NCBI GenBank assembly: GCA_021234155.1
Contig: JAJEKV010000041.1
Location: forward strand, 10,749,018 to 10,813,017
Direction: 5' to 3'
DNA: 64,000 nt
Source of the DNA: Isoetes taiwanensis
Taxonomy: Eukaryota; Streptophyta; Lycopodiopsida; Isoetales; Isoetaceae
The notes below the pieces were generated by a model. It was given only the letters and a program-made list of their open reading frames with translations, ran no database searches and was not told where the DNA came from. The position numbers and the translations under genes were made by a program. This document shows, piece after piece, positions 52,204-63,648 of the stretch (position 1 is its first letter; every line of letters starts with the position of its first letter).

Positions 52204-53940
52204 CTAAACACAAATCGACATGCCTAAGCCAATTTCTTCGGAGATGACCTTGCCGTCCCATTGCTCCATAAACTGCGGGTACTGCCTTATCAGGTCCTTC
52301 TTAAGTACCCATGTCGCGTCGTCCACCAGCAAGTGTTTCCACTTGACCAAATATTGGAGAAACTCTGATCTCCTTGTTTTCTTGAAGGCTTTATCAAGAA
52401 TCAATTCTGGAACTATTTCCAGCTACTCTTCTGTCATTTCCAACAATGTTGGAGTGTCCAAGACTTCTTCTGGATTTGGAGTATGCTTCTTCAACAAACT
52501 CACGTGGAAGACTTTATGAATTTTTAGGTGTACTGGCAGCTCTAACTTGTAGGATTGATTACCTACTCTCTTGGCTATTCTGAAAGGTCCAGCCCAAGGC
52601 AAGCTTCTTACAATTTTCGATGCGGAGCTTCGCCTGCTTCACTTTGATCTTGAGCCAGACGTTGTCGCCCACCTGGAACTCTCTGACCGTTCGATGCGTG
52701 TCGACAACGCTCTTTTGTCGACTCCTTGCTGCAAGAAGATATCCTCGAACCTCTTCTACCAGCTGCTGCATGACGGTCAACATTTCCTGCGAAACCTCTA
52801 CCTTTGACACAGGATTGTGCCAAGTGTCTGGAGTTAGACATTGGTAGCCGTAGTTGATCATGAACGGCGACATCTGGGATGATTCCTGCTTGGTGCTATT
52901 ATAAGCGAACTCAACCAAGTGAATATAATCTTCCCACTTACTCTGCTTGTTCCAGATATAGTTTCTTAGCATATCTTCCAAGATTCTGTTGGTCCGTTCT
53001 GTTTGCCCATCCGTCTGAGATGATAGACCGTGCTCATGGACAGCTTCGTCTAGATCGTCGCAAAAAGATCCTGCCAAAAGGCACTCATGAACTTCGGGTC
53101 CCTGTCGGAGATGATCTCTCTCGGCATGCCATGGAGCCTGAAGATTTCCTTGGTGAAGAGAGCCGATGTATCCAAGGCTGTGTCGATGGTCCTGCAAGGC
53201 ACAAAGTGTGTCATCTTCGACAACTTGTCGACCACAACCATCAGGTCATCTTTTCCTCTTGTTGTCCTCGGCAGCCCCGTTATGAAGTCCATAATGATGA
53301 CTTCCCATTTAGCGTTTGGTACCGCTAATGGTTCCAATGCCCCTGGAATTCGAAGCTGCTCTGTCTTCGTCTGCTGACACAGTTGACACTCTTTGATGTA
53401 GCGAGCTATCTGCTTCTTCATCCCTGGCCAATAATAGTTGTTGCGCACTTGGAAATATGTCTTCATAAATCCTGCGTGGCTAGCTTTTGGATTGTTGTGG
53501 GTATCATGGAGAATCAACTTCCTCACTCATGATGATTCAGGCACACGCAACTTATCCTTATGGTACAAAAGGTTACCTTCCTTCTTAAAATTCTTGAAGG
53601 TCTCCCTCTCCTTATCTGTTCTTGCCTCCTTACACAAGCTCGCCCACACTTCCTTGAAGTCTGCATCTGTCGGCAAGGTTTCTTCGATCTTCTTTCCGTA
53701 GTCGCTGGTGAGCGTCGAAATTGCATTGCAGTGGATTCTTGTTGTCAAAGGATGCCTTGAAAGCGCATCCGCTACCACATTGAGCTTCCCCGGCTTATAA
53801 GCTATATCAAAATCATATTCTTCGAGGAACTCTATCCACCTTCGCTGCCTCAGGTTGAGATGTGGTTGCGTGAACACGTATTGGAGGCTCTGATGGTCTG
53901 TGTCCAACTGAACTTCCTCCCCAACAGGTAGTGCCTCCAA
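52204..53940 (-). pseudogene. pol: Chromovirus RNase H, integrase and chromodomain
   Basis: Minus strand. RNase H end: VQLDTDHQSLQYVF and FDIAYKPGKLNVVADALSRH. Integrase zinc domain HDTHNNPKASHAGF...CQLCQQTK, core IIMDFITGLP, IISDRDPKF and (after a frameshift near 53060) DGQTERTNRILEDML. A GPY/F-like region VGDNVWLKIKVKQ follows. The chromodomain at 52204-52404 reads FLQYLVKWKHLLVDDATWV and DLIRQYPQFMEQW. Chromodomains steer integration to marked chromatin. Frameshifts near 52560 and 53060 break the frame. Confidence 0.88.
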
Positions 53941-53959
53941 AATCTTAGTGCTCTGACAA

Positions 53960-55842
53960 CTACAAGCAACTCTTGATCATGGGTCGGGTAGTGCGTTTCG
54001 GCCCGTCGCCACAAGTTTGTCCTTCTCTGGATCTGGCAGGGTCAAGACGGGGGCGGTTGTCAAAGCTTCCTTCAATATCTCGAATCCTGCTTGGGCTTTC
54101 TTTTGCTAGTGATCTGCCCAATCCTTTACTTTCTGCCCTCGTCAAATCCGTTAGCGGGGCTGCTATCTTTGCAAAGTTCTTCACGAACTTCCTATAGTAC
54201 CCTGCTAGGCCAAGAAAGCTTCTGACCTCGTGGATGTTCTTCGGCGCCGGCCACTGTATGACTGCTTCAATCTTGGCAGGATCCGTCGAAATCCCCTCCG
54301 ATGAGATCACATGACCCAGGTATTCTACCCTCTCCGTTGCGAAATGGCACTTCGACAACTTAGCGTACAACTGGTGCCTCCTTAGCTTCTCGAGCACTTT
54401 CCTTAGGTGTTGTACGTGTTCTTTTAGGGATCTGCTATACACCAGAATATCATCAAAGAATACTATCACAAAAGTATCCAAGAACTCCCTGAAGATGTCG
54501 TTCATAAGCCTCATGAACGTTGCTGGGGCATTTGACAAGCCGAACGACATTATGTGAACTCTTAATGCCCATACCTGGTCCTGAATGCTGTTTTGTGGAT
54601 GTCTTCTTCCTTAATCTTGATCTGATGGTACCCCGACCTCAGGTCTATCTTGGAGAAAAGCTTCGCCCCTTGGAGCTGATCCATCAGGTCGTCCGATCTG
54701 GGGAGCGCATACTTATTCTTGATGGTGTGCTTGTTCAACTGCCTGTAATCTATGCACATCCTCAAGCTGCCATCCTTCTTCTTCACAAAAAGGATGGATG
54801 CTCCAAATGGTGAGACGCTAGGTCTAATGAACCCTAGGTCAAGCAACTCCTGCAATTGCTTCTTCAACTCGGTCAGCTCTTGCGTCGTCATCCTGTACGG
54901 AGCTTTGCTCGTCGGCTTCGTACCTGGTTCGAGTGCTATCTCGCACTCGACTCCCCTGTAAGGAGGAAGCTGCTTGATCTCGTCTGGAAAGAGATCATGG
55001 AACTTTGGCAATTTGCTGAGCACCTTATCTTCCTTGCTTTCTTCTGACTCGGGCTCTTCGATCTGAAGCTTGAAGATATATGCTACCTGCTTGCTCTTTA
55101 TGCATTTGAGCATCCGCTTACTAGGCATACACTGCATGATGGGAACAACTTCCTTACCTGTAATTTCTATGATTTTGCCGTTGGGCGCCGCGAGGGTCAC
55201 CTTCCGCTTCCCACAATCAATGATGGCTCCTGCTGGTCCAAGATACTCCATTTCTATGATCAAATCATACTTCCCGATGTTCATCACTTCTGCCCCCATT
55301 TGAATGTTGATCCCTGGCAAGTTGATGTCGAAGTTTATCCTCTTGCCTGCTGTGTGTCTCACTGCCCCACTTGCTAACACCACGGGTCTCGGCTTTGACT
55401 TCAACGGCTTGAGCTTCAACATCTCAACCATTCTTGGAGACGCAAAGTTGTGGGTGCTTCCCGTATCTATCAGGACTATGAAGGATTTGGCCTTGGCCTT
55501 CCCTACTGTGGAGATTACCTGATGCTGATTTTCTGCTTGTTCTGAATCTATGGCAACAAAAATGTGACACTCACCCTGAATGAAGTCGCGTGCTTCCCCG
55601 CCGTCGTCGTCAGAGGGAGTCTCCCATCCACCTATCTCTGCTAACGTGGCATTCATGACAAAAGGGCAGTTTGCTATTCTGTGGTCTGGCTGGAAGCACC
55701 CTGAAGCAGAGCTGTTTCTCAATGCACTCCTGCCTCTTCTCCTTGGGCATTGCTTGCAAAAAGGACCGCACTGCTTTCGAGTAGTTTGACCCTTCTTGCT
55801 TATCCTTGAAGGAAACCTGTTTCTTCTCTTGCTGCTTCCCAT
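53960..55842 (-). pseudogene. pol: Chromovirus protease and reverse transcriptase
   Basis: Minus strand. Protease [15 protein letters not shown] at about 55440-55480. [35 protein letters not shown] and TAFRTRYGH, then after a frameshift MSFGLSNAPATFMRLMND and FFDDILVYSRSLKEHV (catalytic Asp pair present), ending HEVRSFLGLAGYYRKFVKNF and a short damaged tail. Both catalytic regions look intact apart from the frameshift at about 54555. Confidence 0.9.
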
Positions 55843-56880
55843 AGTTGCTACTGTATGGAGCTTTTTCTGGTCCTGGGCTAGCTGTTCTAGGGCTATAACT
55901 TCCTACTGCTTTGTCCTTATCCTGATAGTACTGCTGTTTCTGCCCGCTGTTCTGAGGGCCGGTTCCTTGCAAGCTAACTACTTTCGACTCCGCTTCTGAT
56001 ATTGTTTGAGGGTTGATTGCTCTTACCAGCTTCCTTATCTCATCATTTAATCCCTCGATGTACCTTTCCACTGCATGGCGTTCACTCAGCTTCGGCATAT
56101 AAAGCCTCAGTTTCATGAACTCTCCTGTGTACTTCGGAACTGATTTGTTGCCCTGCTGCAATCGGTAAAATTGCTGCATCATGTGACACTTATGTTCCCT
56201 TGGTACATAGTGGCGCTTGAAAGCCTTAGCAAACTTCTTGAACCTGCAACTGTCCCTGCTCAGTCCATGTGCTTTGGCGTAGCCCTTCCACCAAATCCTA
56301 GCTGCTCCCTTCAAATTGGCTGTGGCTACTCTGCCTTTGTCCTTATCCTTCATGCTATAAGTGTTACCATATTCCATCTCGTCCAGCCAAGCCTCTGCCT
56401 CCATGCCTGACCGACTGTCCCCTGAGAATTGTTCAAGCTTTCTTGCCTTCCATACATTACTCAGCGCCGAGTCTACCTTCTTCTGGTAGTCTGAGGTCTT
56501 TGAGTCCTTGGGTCTGCCATCCCTACGGTCTCGCACTTCTTCTACCTCTTCCTCGGAGTCAGAGTCCGAATCTGAGCTTGTTTGGAGGAGTCCGTGCTTG
56601 GGGACCTCCTTCTCTTGCTCCTCTTCCTATCTTTTCCCGCCTTTCGAGGTGGTGCTTGCGGCAACTGGACATTGTCATCTGGGCCAACTCCTGCTTGTGC
56701 TGCCAAAAAGGCCTTTATTTCTTGAAGGTCCGATCTCATCTGCGTCATCTCCTCTTTGGGAGTCATGGGACCGAATTCTTCGTACAGGTTCCTTGCTGGG
56801 TGCTGTCTGGCCGGAGTCTGTTCATCTCTATGGACCCGCCGCTTTTGTTCAGCTGTTCCTGGACCTCTAGCTGCATACAC
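55610..56880 (-). pseudogene. gag: Chromovirus gag
   Basis: Minus strand in two frames. The N-terminal part (56542-56880) is charged, with GPMTPKEEMTQMRSDLQEIK (coiled-coil-like) and a basic KAGKDRKRSKRRR stretch. The capsid part (55610-56536) has AEAWLDEMEYG, GAARIWWKGYAK and FKRHYVPREHKCHMMQQFY, the standard retrotransposon gag pattern. The zinc knuckle is split by a frameshift near 55690 ([12 protein letters not shown] in the next frame). Just upstream, TGTATGCAG|CTAGAGG resembles a 3' splice site. Confidence 0.8.
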
Positions 56881-57040
56881 AAGTAGATCATAGCCTTACG
56901 GTTAGCTTTATTTGCTTTGCATTATGTGTGTTTGCTGATATAGTTGTGGAACAAAATACATCAACAAAACATTTAGAATGCAAAAGAAAATGTATTTATA
57001 TAGGAACTTAATTACAATGCTTCCGGGATCAAGAGTCTAA

Positions 57041-57240
57041 CTATTCTTGAAATCGCCGGACGGATGGATTATCCTGAAGAAACTTCTTAACTTGGGCCGT
57101 TCCTACCGAGCGTCCCAAGTTCCTGAGAATATTTGTTGGTGTCCCGCCCTGCAAGGCTGTCACCAAGTCTTCTACCCTGCGGTCGAATTCGATTTGGGCC
57201 AAAGCAGATGGCACAAAAGGAGGGATTTGTACAGTCTGGA
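57041..57240 (-). other. Short minus-strand ORF between chromovirus gag and LINE
   Basis: Open reading SALAQIEFDRRVEDLVTALQ, then NILRNLGRSVGTAQVKKFLQ, ending in a TAG. It is cut at its N-terminal side by the LINE at about 57250. Its helical, charged sequence is not familiar. It could be an exon of the gene the LINE entered or an extra part of the chromovirus. 56881-57040 holds nothing recognised. Confidence 0.3.
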
Positions 57241-57254
57241 AAGGGTTCGAGTGT

Positions 57255-60200
57255 TTGGAAAAATACAAACATAACAGTGGAAGATGCACTATGGCTGTGT
57301 TGAAGAAAGGGAAGAATACCTTGGGAGTAATCAATGTCTATGTCTCCACAAAACCTGCAGAAAGAGAGGATCAGTGGAAGCAAATAAACACATGGATTCA
57401 AGCACACCACATCAAGAATTGGCTCATGGCAGATGATTTTAACAATACACCTGTTTGGGATCAAAAGCTAGGTAAACAAATTAATATGTCCAAGGGAGAG
57501 AGACTGGCATGGGACGACCTGATGTCCAATTTTATCTATTCCCCTCCCTCTTCCTCTTACCAATATTCCTGGAGCAATAAAAGGAAGGGAGATCAAAGGA
57601 CATACTGTCTTCTGGATAGATTCTACTTGAGCAACAATGACCTGCAGGAATGGGATAATCTCTTCACTTCATGTGATGTGGGGAATTCAATCTCGGACCA
57701 CTATCCCCAATTTTTGGGGAATGTGGTACCATCTCAAAAATGGGGAGAGAATACTTCATTCAAGTTCAACACAGGATTGCTACAAAACAAACAATTTTGT
57801 GAGGAGTTTCTTGAATTCTATAAACAGCTCCCAAAAGTTCCCCTCACTGAATCCATGAACTCATTTGTGCAAAAAATGAAGAAGATTAAATGCTGGATCA
57901 AGGAGTGGGAAAAACAATGGAACCTAAAGAGGAAGAAAGAGAAACAGGATGTGTATGAGGCCATGAGGGAAATCAGGAGGAAATTGTTCCAAGACAAAGA
58001 CAATCAGACTTGGCAGGATATGGAATCAGAACTGGAAATTAAGGTTAAACAGATAGAGGAAGCAGAAGCAAAGAGCTTGGCAGTAAAGAGTAAATGTAAG
58101 TATATTAATGAAATGGATGATTCTGGATCTGCTTTCTTCTATAGGACAGCAAAAAACAGAATCTTGAACAATGATATAGTAGAAGTAAAAGATGGGAAAG
58201 GAAACCTGTTAACCAAACAACAGGAGATAAAGGAGTTCTTTCATAAGGAATATAGGGATCTGTTCTCCAAGTTTGAGGTGGATGATAAGGTGATGGATGA
58301 GTTCTTTGCAACAATTCCTAAAGGGCCTGAAATTGAGGATGAGGATCTGTTGACAATCCCTAGGGAAAAGGAAATCAAGGAGACAATTCAAGCCATGGCA
58401 CATGGGAAAAGTCCAGGTCCTGATGGATTCCAGCCTGAATTTTATCTGGAATTCTGGGAAAGCATGAAAGATGACATTATAACTTTCATACAGGGTGCTT
58501 GGCAAGCTAAATATCTACATCCTGCAATTAATGCTGGACAAATCACTCTCATACCAAAAATCAGCAGTCCAGTCAATTTAGGGGATTGGAGGCCAATTTC
58601 ACTTACTAATACCACATACAAGGTGTTAGCTAAGATACTAGCAAATAGACTGAAACCGAGCTTGATTAGAGTGATCAATCCTTGTCAGTCAGCTTTCTTG
58701 CCACAAAGGAATATTTTGGATAACTACATTGGAGCTGTGGAAGGATTACACTGGAACAAGTTATCCAAGCAGGAATGCATGCTGCTCAAATTGGATTTTA
58801 GGAGAGCATATGATACAATAAGTTGGCAATTCTTAGAGAAAGCAATGGCACACCTTGGGTTCTCCCCAATGGTTTATCAAAAGATATTTGGTTTTAACAC
58901 AATAGCTACTTCTGCTCTAATAATTAATGGATCTCCCTCGAGTCATTTTTCATGTAGCAGAGGAGTAAGGCAAGGATGCCCTCTTGCCCCTTACTTATTT
59001 CTCATTGTAGCTGAAGTGTTAACTAAATTGGTGATGCACATGCAAGAAGAGGGAGATATCCAAGGACTGCAATTACCAGGTGGAGAGGGTTGCTTTTCTA
59101 TCATGCAATATGCAGATGATACTTCTGTGTTCTTGAAAAGGGATAAGAAGAGCCTGTCAAATTTCTTGGCTGCCATGGAGAAGTTTGGAAAGATATCAGG
59201 GGTAACTTTGAATAAAGGGAAATGTGCCATAATCTTGGACTCTCAGGAAAGTACTTTACAAGGAATTCAAGTTCTGAACAAGGAGGCTGCAACAGTGATA
59301 TTAGGAATTCCCCTTGCCTTGAATTCTTCTCTTAAAGGCCTATGGGAACCAATTGTGGGAAGGATTAAAAAGAAACTAGGGGCATACTCATCATCTTTGT
59401 CCTTGGCTGGCAGGGTCCAAATAGCTAATGCAGTAATAGGAAGTACACATGTATATTTCTCCTCAGCAATTATAGCAGACAGAGACTCATATGCCAAGAT
59501 AGTAGCAGCAATTAGGAAGTTTATCTGGCAGGGTACACACAAGGTAGCATGGGGGGATCTGATCAAATCAAAAAAGGAAGGGGGGTTAGGTTGCAAGGAC
59601 CTTTTTGTTCAAGCACGGGCACTTGCAGCAAAGATGATTTGGAGAGCTATTCACAATAATTCACCCTCACCAGCTCAGAAGTTGATCAGATATTGGATTC
59701 AGCAATCCCACCCAGTTGGAAGCCAAAGCCTTAGACACCAATTACCTGACTCTGCCTTTTTTCAATTTACCCCTGGTCCAAATACTTCCAATATCCTCAG
59801 ACGTATGTTTGAGGCATGGAACTTGGCCTCCCTGTGCTACAGACCTCCATGTATTGATGCAAGATCCAAGGAGGTAAATTTCTTCTGGCATCCTGGTATA
59901 ATTGATAGTGATAATGAATGCCTAGCATGTAGACATCCTCAGAAATACATGCAATGGAATCAGGCAGGGATCAGACAGATAGGAGATTTGAAAGATGAAG
60001 CACAAGGATGGAAATCTTGGACTGAGGTAGCTAAAATAACCAAAGGGTCTAATCTGGACAGGAAAATATACAAGACTGTGATGGATAAGGTCAAACATTG
60101 TGATGATCTGGTCAGTAGTGACAGTCAATGGACATTGAAAGGAAAGAGTACTTATTCAGTTAAAGAGATATACAGGGCCCTAATAACACATAGAGAATCA

Positions 60201-60793
60201 AGAGCATCCCAATTATGGAACTGTAGTGAGGCAGATTTAGCTACTGTATGCAAAAAAGGATGGAGAAATTATACTGCAAATAAAGTTAAAATCTTCTGTT
60301 GGCTCATTCTACACCAGGGTCTAGTGACAAACTGGAGAAGATCCAAATTTGATCCAAACATCTCACAGGAATGCCCACTGGGATGTGGAGAAACAGAATC
60401 TTCTAACCATGTCTTCCAATGCAAAAACATAGCAGAATTTTGGAACTGGACTACCCAAGTCAATAAAGGATCAATTGGGGAGGGTGGTCTTATGGAATTC
60501 TTTAACACGGACAACAGATTGCTGAACACCACAAGAGCACTGAGCTGTTGGATAATTTGGAAGCACAGGAATAGAGTTGCCATGTAAGACAAAAACACTA
60601 ACCTGATTTGGCTTAAACAAACCTTCCTATCAGAGCTAAATGACACAGCAGTGGCACATAAATCCCTGAAAGGGAAAGGCTATGATATAGGATGGAATGC
60701 CTTTGGTAGATTCCGTGGATTTCATGAATTTTTTGCTTTAAATCTAACCATGGGTGATGATATTTTACACAGATGCAATGAGGAGGTTGAATA
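57255..60793 (+). pseudogene. LINE ORF2: endonuclease (partial), RT, Cys-rich tail
   Basis: Open for 1110 codons to a TAA at 60585-60587, and continuing in frame to a TAG at about 60793. Endonuclease end: LGVINVYV, WLMADDFNN (usually GDFN) and SISDHYPQF. RT: DWRPISLTNTTYK, LKLDFRRAYDTISWQF, GVRQGCPLAPYLFLIV and MQYADDTSVFLK, with the catalytic pair intact. C-terminus: FCWLILHQGLVTNWRR and CPLGCGETESSNHVFQC. The frame is well preserved, so the insertion is fairly young. The premature stop removes about 65 residues. Confidence 0.9.
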
Positions 60794-61143
60794 GATATGG
60801 AGCTGCTGATAGGGGAATGGGAGTCGCTGAAGACTCAGATAATGAAGACTCGAATCCGCCAGGGGTGGAGGAAGAAGAAATATTCATACAGCTCAAACAG
60901 GAGATGGTACATGCTGCTGCACTCAAGAAGATCCTCAAAAGAACAGAAGCATGGACACATAATAATCTGAGGCCCTTTTTCATGAATCTCTACCACAAGT
61001 GGCAACAAAAGAGGGAAGCCCATGTTCTTCTGCTGCTGGACTTCACCAATTACCCGGTTAAGAGACTTGACCTGTTGCTGAACATCCTGGGCAGGAATGT
61101 TGTTTTGGATTTAATTATACAAGATCTGATTGATGCACAGTAG
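60754..61143 (+). CDS. Small ORF at the LINE 3' end, 129 codons
   Basis: Follows and partly overlaps the end of ORF2 in another frame. Acidic middle (EDSDNEDSNPPGVEEEE), then a helical part KKILKRTEAWTHNNLRPFF and RLDLLLNILGRNVVLDL. I do not recognise it. It may be part of the LINE 3' region only. Confidence 0.3.
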   Translation: MMIFYTDAMRRLNRYGAADRGMGVAEDSDNEDSNPPGVEEEEIFIQLKQEMVHAAALKKILKRTEAWTHNNLRPFFMNLYHKWQQKREAHVLLLLDFTNYPVKRLDLLLNILGRNVVLDLIIQDLIDAQ

Positions 61144-61353
61144 CAGGGAACTACCAAAGACTCTGATCAGACCACTTTCGAAGATATAAGTATTAGACTG
61201 TTATTATCTTTTTGTTTATCTTCTGTTTATCTTTTGTTCACCTCTCCATCTATGGAGATTGTGAGTAGAATATTATGCTAGGTAGTATACTACTGATGGT
61301 ATACACCAAGACTATGTAAGTTTTATTTATGAATACAACAACACCTTACCTCC

Positions 61354-61385
<32 letters not shown>

Positions 61386-61399
61386 CTGTTGCATTCGGA

Positions 61400-61685
61400 T
61401 CATGCTAAACACAGACACAGATATTATATGTAAATAAGAACTGTGTGAAGACAAAAACTAAAGTGCATTACTTGCAAGTGTATAACTCATATTCATTTCA
61501 AAGAAGCCCGAGGGCTGATACAAAAGTTGGCACTTAGGCCCATCACAAAAATTCTTAACCCGCAGGCCACATTATAGATCAAACATTGGCAGGTGAGGAA
61601 AGTTCTACATTCTTATCAGCCAAAAAAGAGGAGGTGAAGAAGCGAGGTCGTCCAGTGGAGCCATTGCAGACAAGGCTGGAAGCAA
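61400..61685 (-). other. Probable 3' flank of the two-exon gene
   Basis: No ORF or repeat. By position it would be the 3' UTR of the minus-strand gene at 61686. Confidence 0.3.
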
Positions 61686-62235
61686 TCAAGGACCAACAGG
61701 GCTTTGAAATAGAACGCTGTCTTCCTCAGTAACCACAATCTGGCAGTGGATTAGGTCAGTCTCACAGCGCGCCCTTTCAACCTGGGTTGCTATCTCCGGA
61801 GACACCTCAACATGGAGGGTTGATCCTACAGCACGGGTAACCTCTGCTGGTGTAACAAGGCAATTACGAATTGTAAAAAAAATCGGAGTTGTTGAAGTCG
61901 TGGAGCTGCTGGGACTGGGAACATTGCTCTGCGGTGCGCGAGGACGTTTGCCAGGCGACGGTGCCCCTCTCCTTCCAGACCTGGCAGCGGCCCGAGCGAC
62001 GTGCTTGATCCATATTCTCCGCTGTGCCTGTGTCAATGCAAGAAAAACATGTTTAAACTAAACCAGAAACATCCAAATTATGCTGAAGGAGGCAACAGAA
62101 GCCGGCGCTTACCTGTGCTGCTTCGATAGAGCTGATCAAGAATACCAAGAGTGTCGCTGAGAGACAATGAACTCCGAATTTAAAGAACGAATGGAATGAT
62201 GGGTCTGGCACTGCCTGAGCAAACCAGATATCCAA
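61686..62235 (-). CDS. Possible two-exon gene, unknown product
   Basis: On the minus strand, exon A (62114-62235) reads WFAQAVPDPSFHSFFKF then LSATLLVFLISSIEAAQ, ending GCACAG|GTAAGC. Exon B (61686-62030) starts after TTGACACAG and reads AQRRIWIKHVARAAARSGRR, a Pro/Ser linker, FFTIRNCLVTPAEVTRAVG, and ends SPVGP. The splice joins in phase (CAG|GCA). Exon A has a hydrophobic stretch, exon B a basic one. No ATG is visible at the start, so the 5' end is incomplete. No family recognised. Confidence 0.35.
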
Positions 62236-62244
62236 AAAGCTTCG

Positions 62245-62640
62245 CTTTAATGACCAATTTCTTCCACTGCAGCCGGAGCAGAGTCGGTCCGAGCAATTTA
62301 GGGGCGAATCGATTGAAGAATTAGGAAGGGTTTAAGGATTGAAGCTGGAAATTCGGCGAAGGTGGACTAGTTTGGGGACGGTATCCGTTACCCTAGGGCA
62401 CGATAGCTGGCAACCGTGAGGGCGTAAGGGGCCTCGGGTATGGCGAAAACGGTGTAATCGTGAGGCCTTCATTGATGCACCGGCCCCCGCTCGCGGGAGA
62501 CTGGCAGACGTACGTAGTGTTAAGTGCCATGTCAGTTGGCACACTCGGCATCATAGCGGGTTCGTAGGGCTGGCGACGGCAGGCTCCGATTATACGCAAA
62601 TGAGGCTATCGAATTAACGACGGGGGAGCCTAGACCCCTT
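62245..62640. other. GC/CpG-rich block interrupting the pogo-type gene
   Basis: About 300 bp clearly richer in CG than its surroundings (CGGCCCCCGCTCGCGGG, GGCGACGGCAGGC). It lies where the pogo-type transposase reading stops (KLWHPE at 62641). It may be a promoter for the minus-strand gene at 61686-62235 or an insertion. No rRNA similarity that I can recognise. Confidence 0.35.
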
Positions 62641-63648
62641 CTACTCAGGATGCCATAACTTCTCAATGTTATCTTGCCTCATCCGAGTACCCTTGAATAT
62701 ATACAAATTAGGTATCTTAAACCCTTCAGCATTTACACATACCAGAATGGTCACCCACTCCCTATTGTTCATGACCACCTCATTGACCCTATGCTCCCCT
62801 TTCCTCCCTATGATCTTCATGCCCTTCACCTTACCAGCTTAGATGCCAGTCTCATCAGCATTCCAGATCCTAGAGGCCGGGAAGTTGAACTCGTCATAGA
62901 TTTGTCTCAGACCAGCATAGAAGTTATCCAGATTCTCTTGTGTCATTGCACGCGCCCGAGCGATATCCAAGGGGGATTCACTTGTGTATAAGGGGGTTAT
63001 GCCATCTGCGTGCATGGGATGGCAAAAAACCCCCTGTATACGGATCTTTAAAAGCAAATTTTGACCCCTTTCGAATAAAAATTACCTACCAGAAAAAGGA
63101 CCCCCTGTCGACCGTATATGTACGAAAATGGGTCCAAAAAACCCCCTTCCCGTGCATGCAGATGGGTTATACGCCCAAAACTGTGGACCCCCCTTGGCGA
63201 TATCTAGTATCTCTGCACTTCTTAGTGTAACCTCTGGATGCCTTTGTTTGAACAGCTTCCACCATTTACTCCCAGGAACCCCGCGAAATTCTAAGTTGCC
63301 CCCCTCCATAGCCATCTGTGCTGCCCTTTCCTTGACAGCTGAGAGTGTAACCCCCATTCCCTGCTCGGCCCTGGAGAGTGCCCAGTTGACTAACTCTTCC
63401 TCTTGTAGAGTCGTTAGGATTTGTGGATTACCAGTCTGTTTGTGAGTTATACGGCCATACAGCCAGTCCCTTATTGTTGATTCCGGGATTCCAGACCTTC
63501 TAGATGCCTCTCTAACAGATATACCATACTCACTTACCTCATCCAAGATGTCTGCCATTTGATCTTCAGTCCATTGCCCTCGTTTGCTTGGCCTCCTTGG
63601 CATTGTGGGAGATGCAGCACTGATTTGTGGTGTCCGACACTTCCTCAT
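62641..63648 (-). pseudogene. pogo/Tigger-type DDE transposase, with stop and MITE insertion
   Basis: Minus strand. N-terminal helix-turn-helix (psq type): KRGQWTEDQMADILDEV, GISVREASRRSGIPESTIRDW. Then a CENP-B-like region with GSKWWKLFKQRHPEVTLRSAE. A MITE (62968-63196) interrupts ILDIA|RARAMTQENL; without it the frame is continuous. Catalytic core: IWNADETGI (first Asp), then TAA where a Gln codon is usual, then KIIGRKGEHRVNEVV and ILVCVNAEGFKIPNLYIFKG. It ends at KLWHPE, before the second and third catalytic acids. Pogo-like transposases cut and paste Tc1/mariner-type elements. Start assumed at MPRRPSKRG, 63602. Dead by stop, insertion and truncation. Confidence 0.82.
62968..63196. mobile_element. 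229-bp hAT-like MITE
   Basis: Terminal inverted repeats start CAAGGGGG and end CCCCCTTG, extended by CCATCTGC(G/A)TGCA-type inner matches. It is flanked by the 8-bp duplication GCGATATC (62960-62967 and 63197-63204). An 8-bp duplication with CA(A)GGG tips is the hAT signature. It has no coding capacity, so it was moved by a transposase encoded elsewhere. Removing it restores the pogo-type gene frame. Confidence 0.92.

Larger units (their letters stand above)
49833..56880 (-). mobile_element. Chromovirus (Ty3 type) retrotransposon lacking its 5' LTR
   Basis: Minus-strand element with its 3' LTR on the left (49833-51373), next to a polypurine tract (minus strand AAGGTGGGGAGAA, 51374-51386). 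Then, going right, chromodomain, integrase, RNase H, RT, protease and gag. A second LTR copy (TGTGACGTCC...GTCACA) and a primer site are not found to the right of gag. The 5' end was therefore lost by deletion or lies outside. The integrase-linked chromodomain places it among chromoviruses. Coding regions have several frameshifts. Confidence 0.9.
57250..61382 (+). mobile_element. 5'-truncated LINE with long poly-A
   Basis: Begins inside the endonuclease domain and ends in an A-run (61354-61382). It contains most of ORF2 and a small 3' ORF. No ORF1 is present, as expected for truncation during target-primed reverse transcription. The exact 5' boundary is uncertain and I found no target duplication next to GTTCTGTTGCATTCGG after the tail. 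It belongs to the same broad group as the LINE at 24-38 kb (similar RT and C-terminal layout) but is clearly a different family. Confidence 0.85.

Noticed and set aside
62335-62640. rRNA fragment
   Set aside because: GC-rich and structured-looking, but I could not match any stretch to conserved 18S, 5.8S, 25S or organelle rRNA segments.
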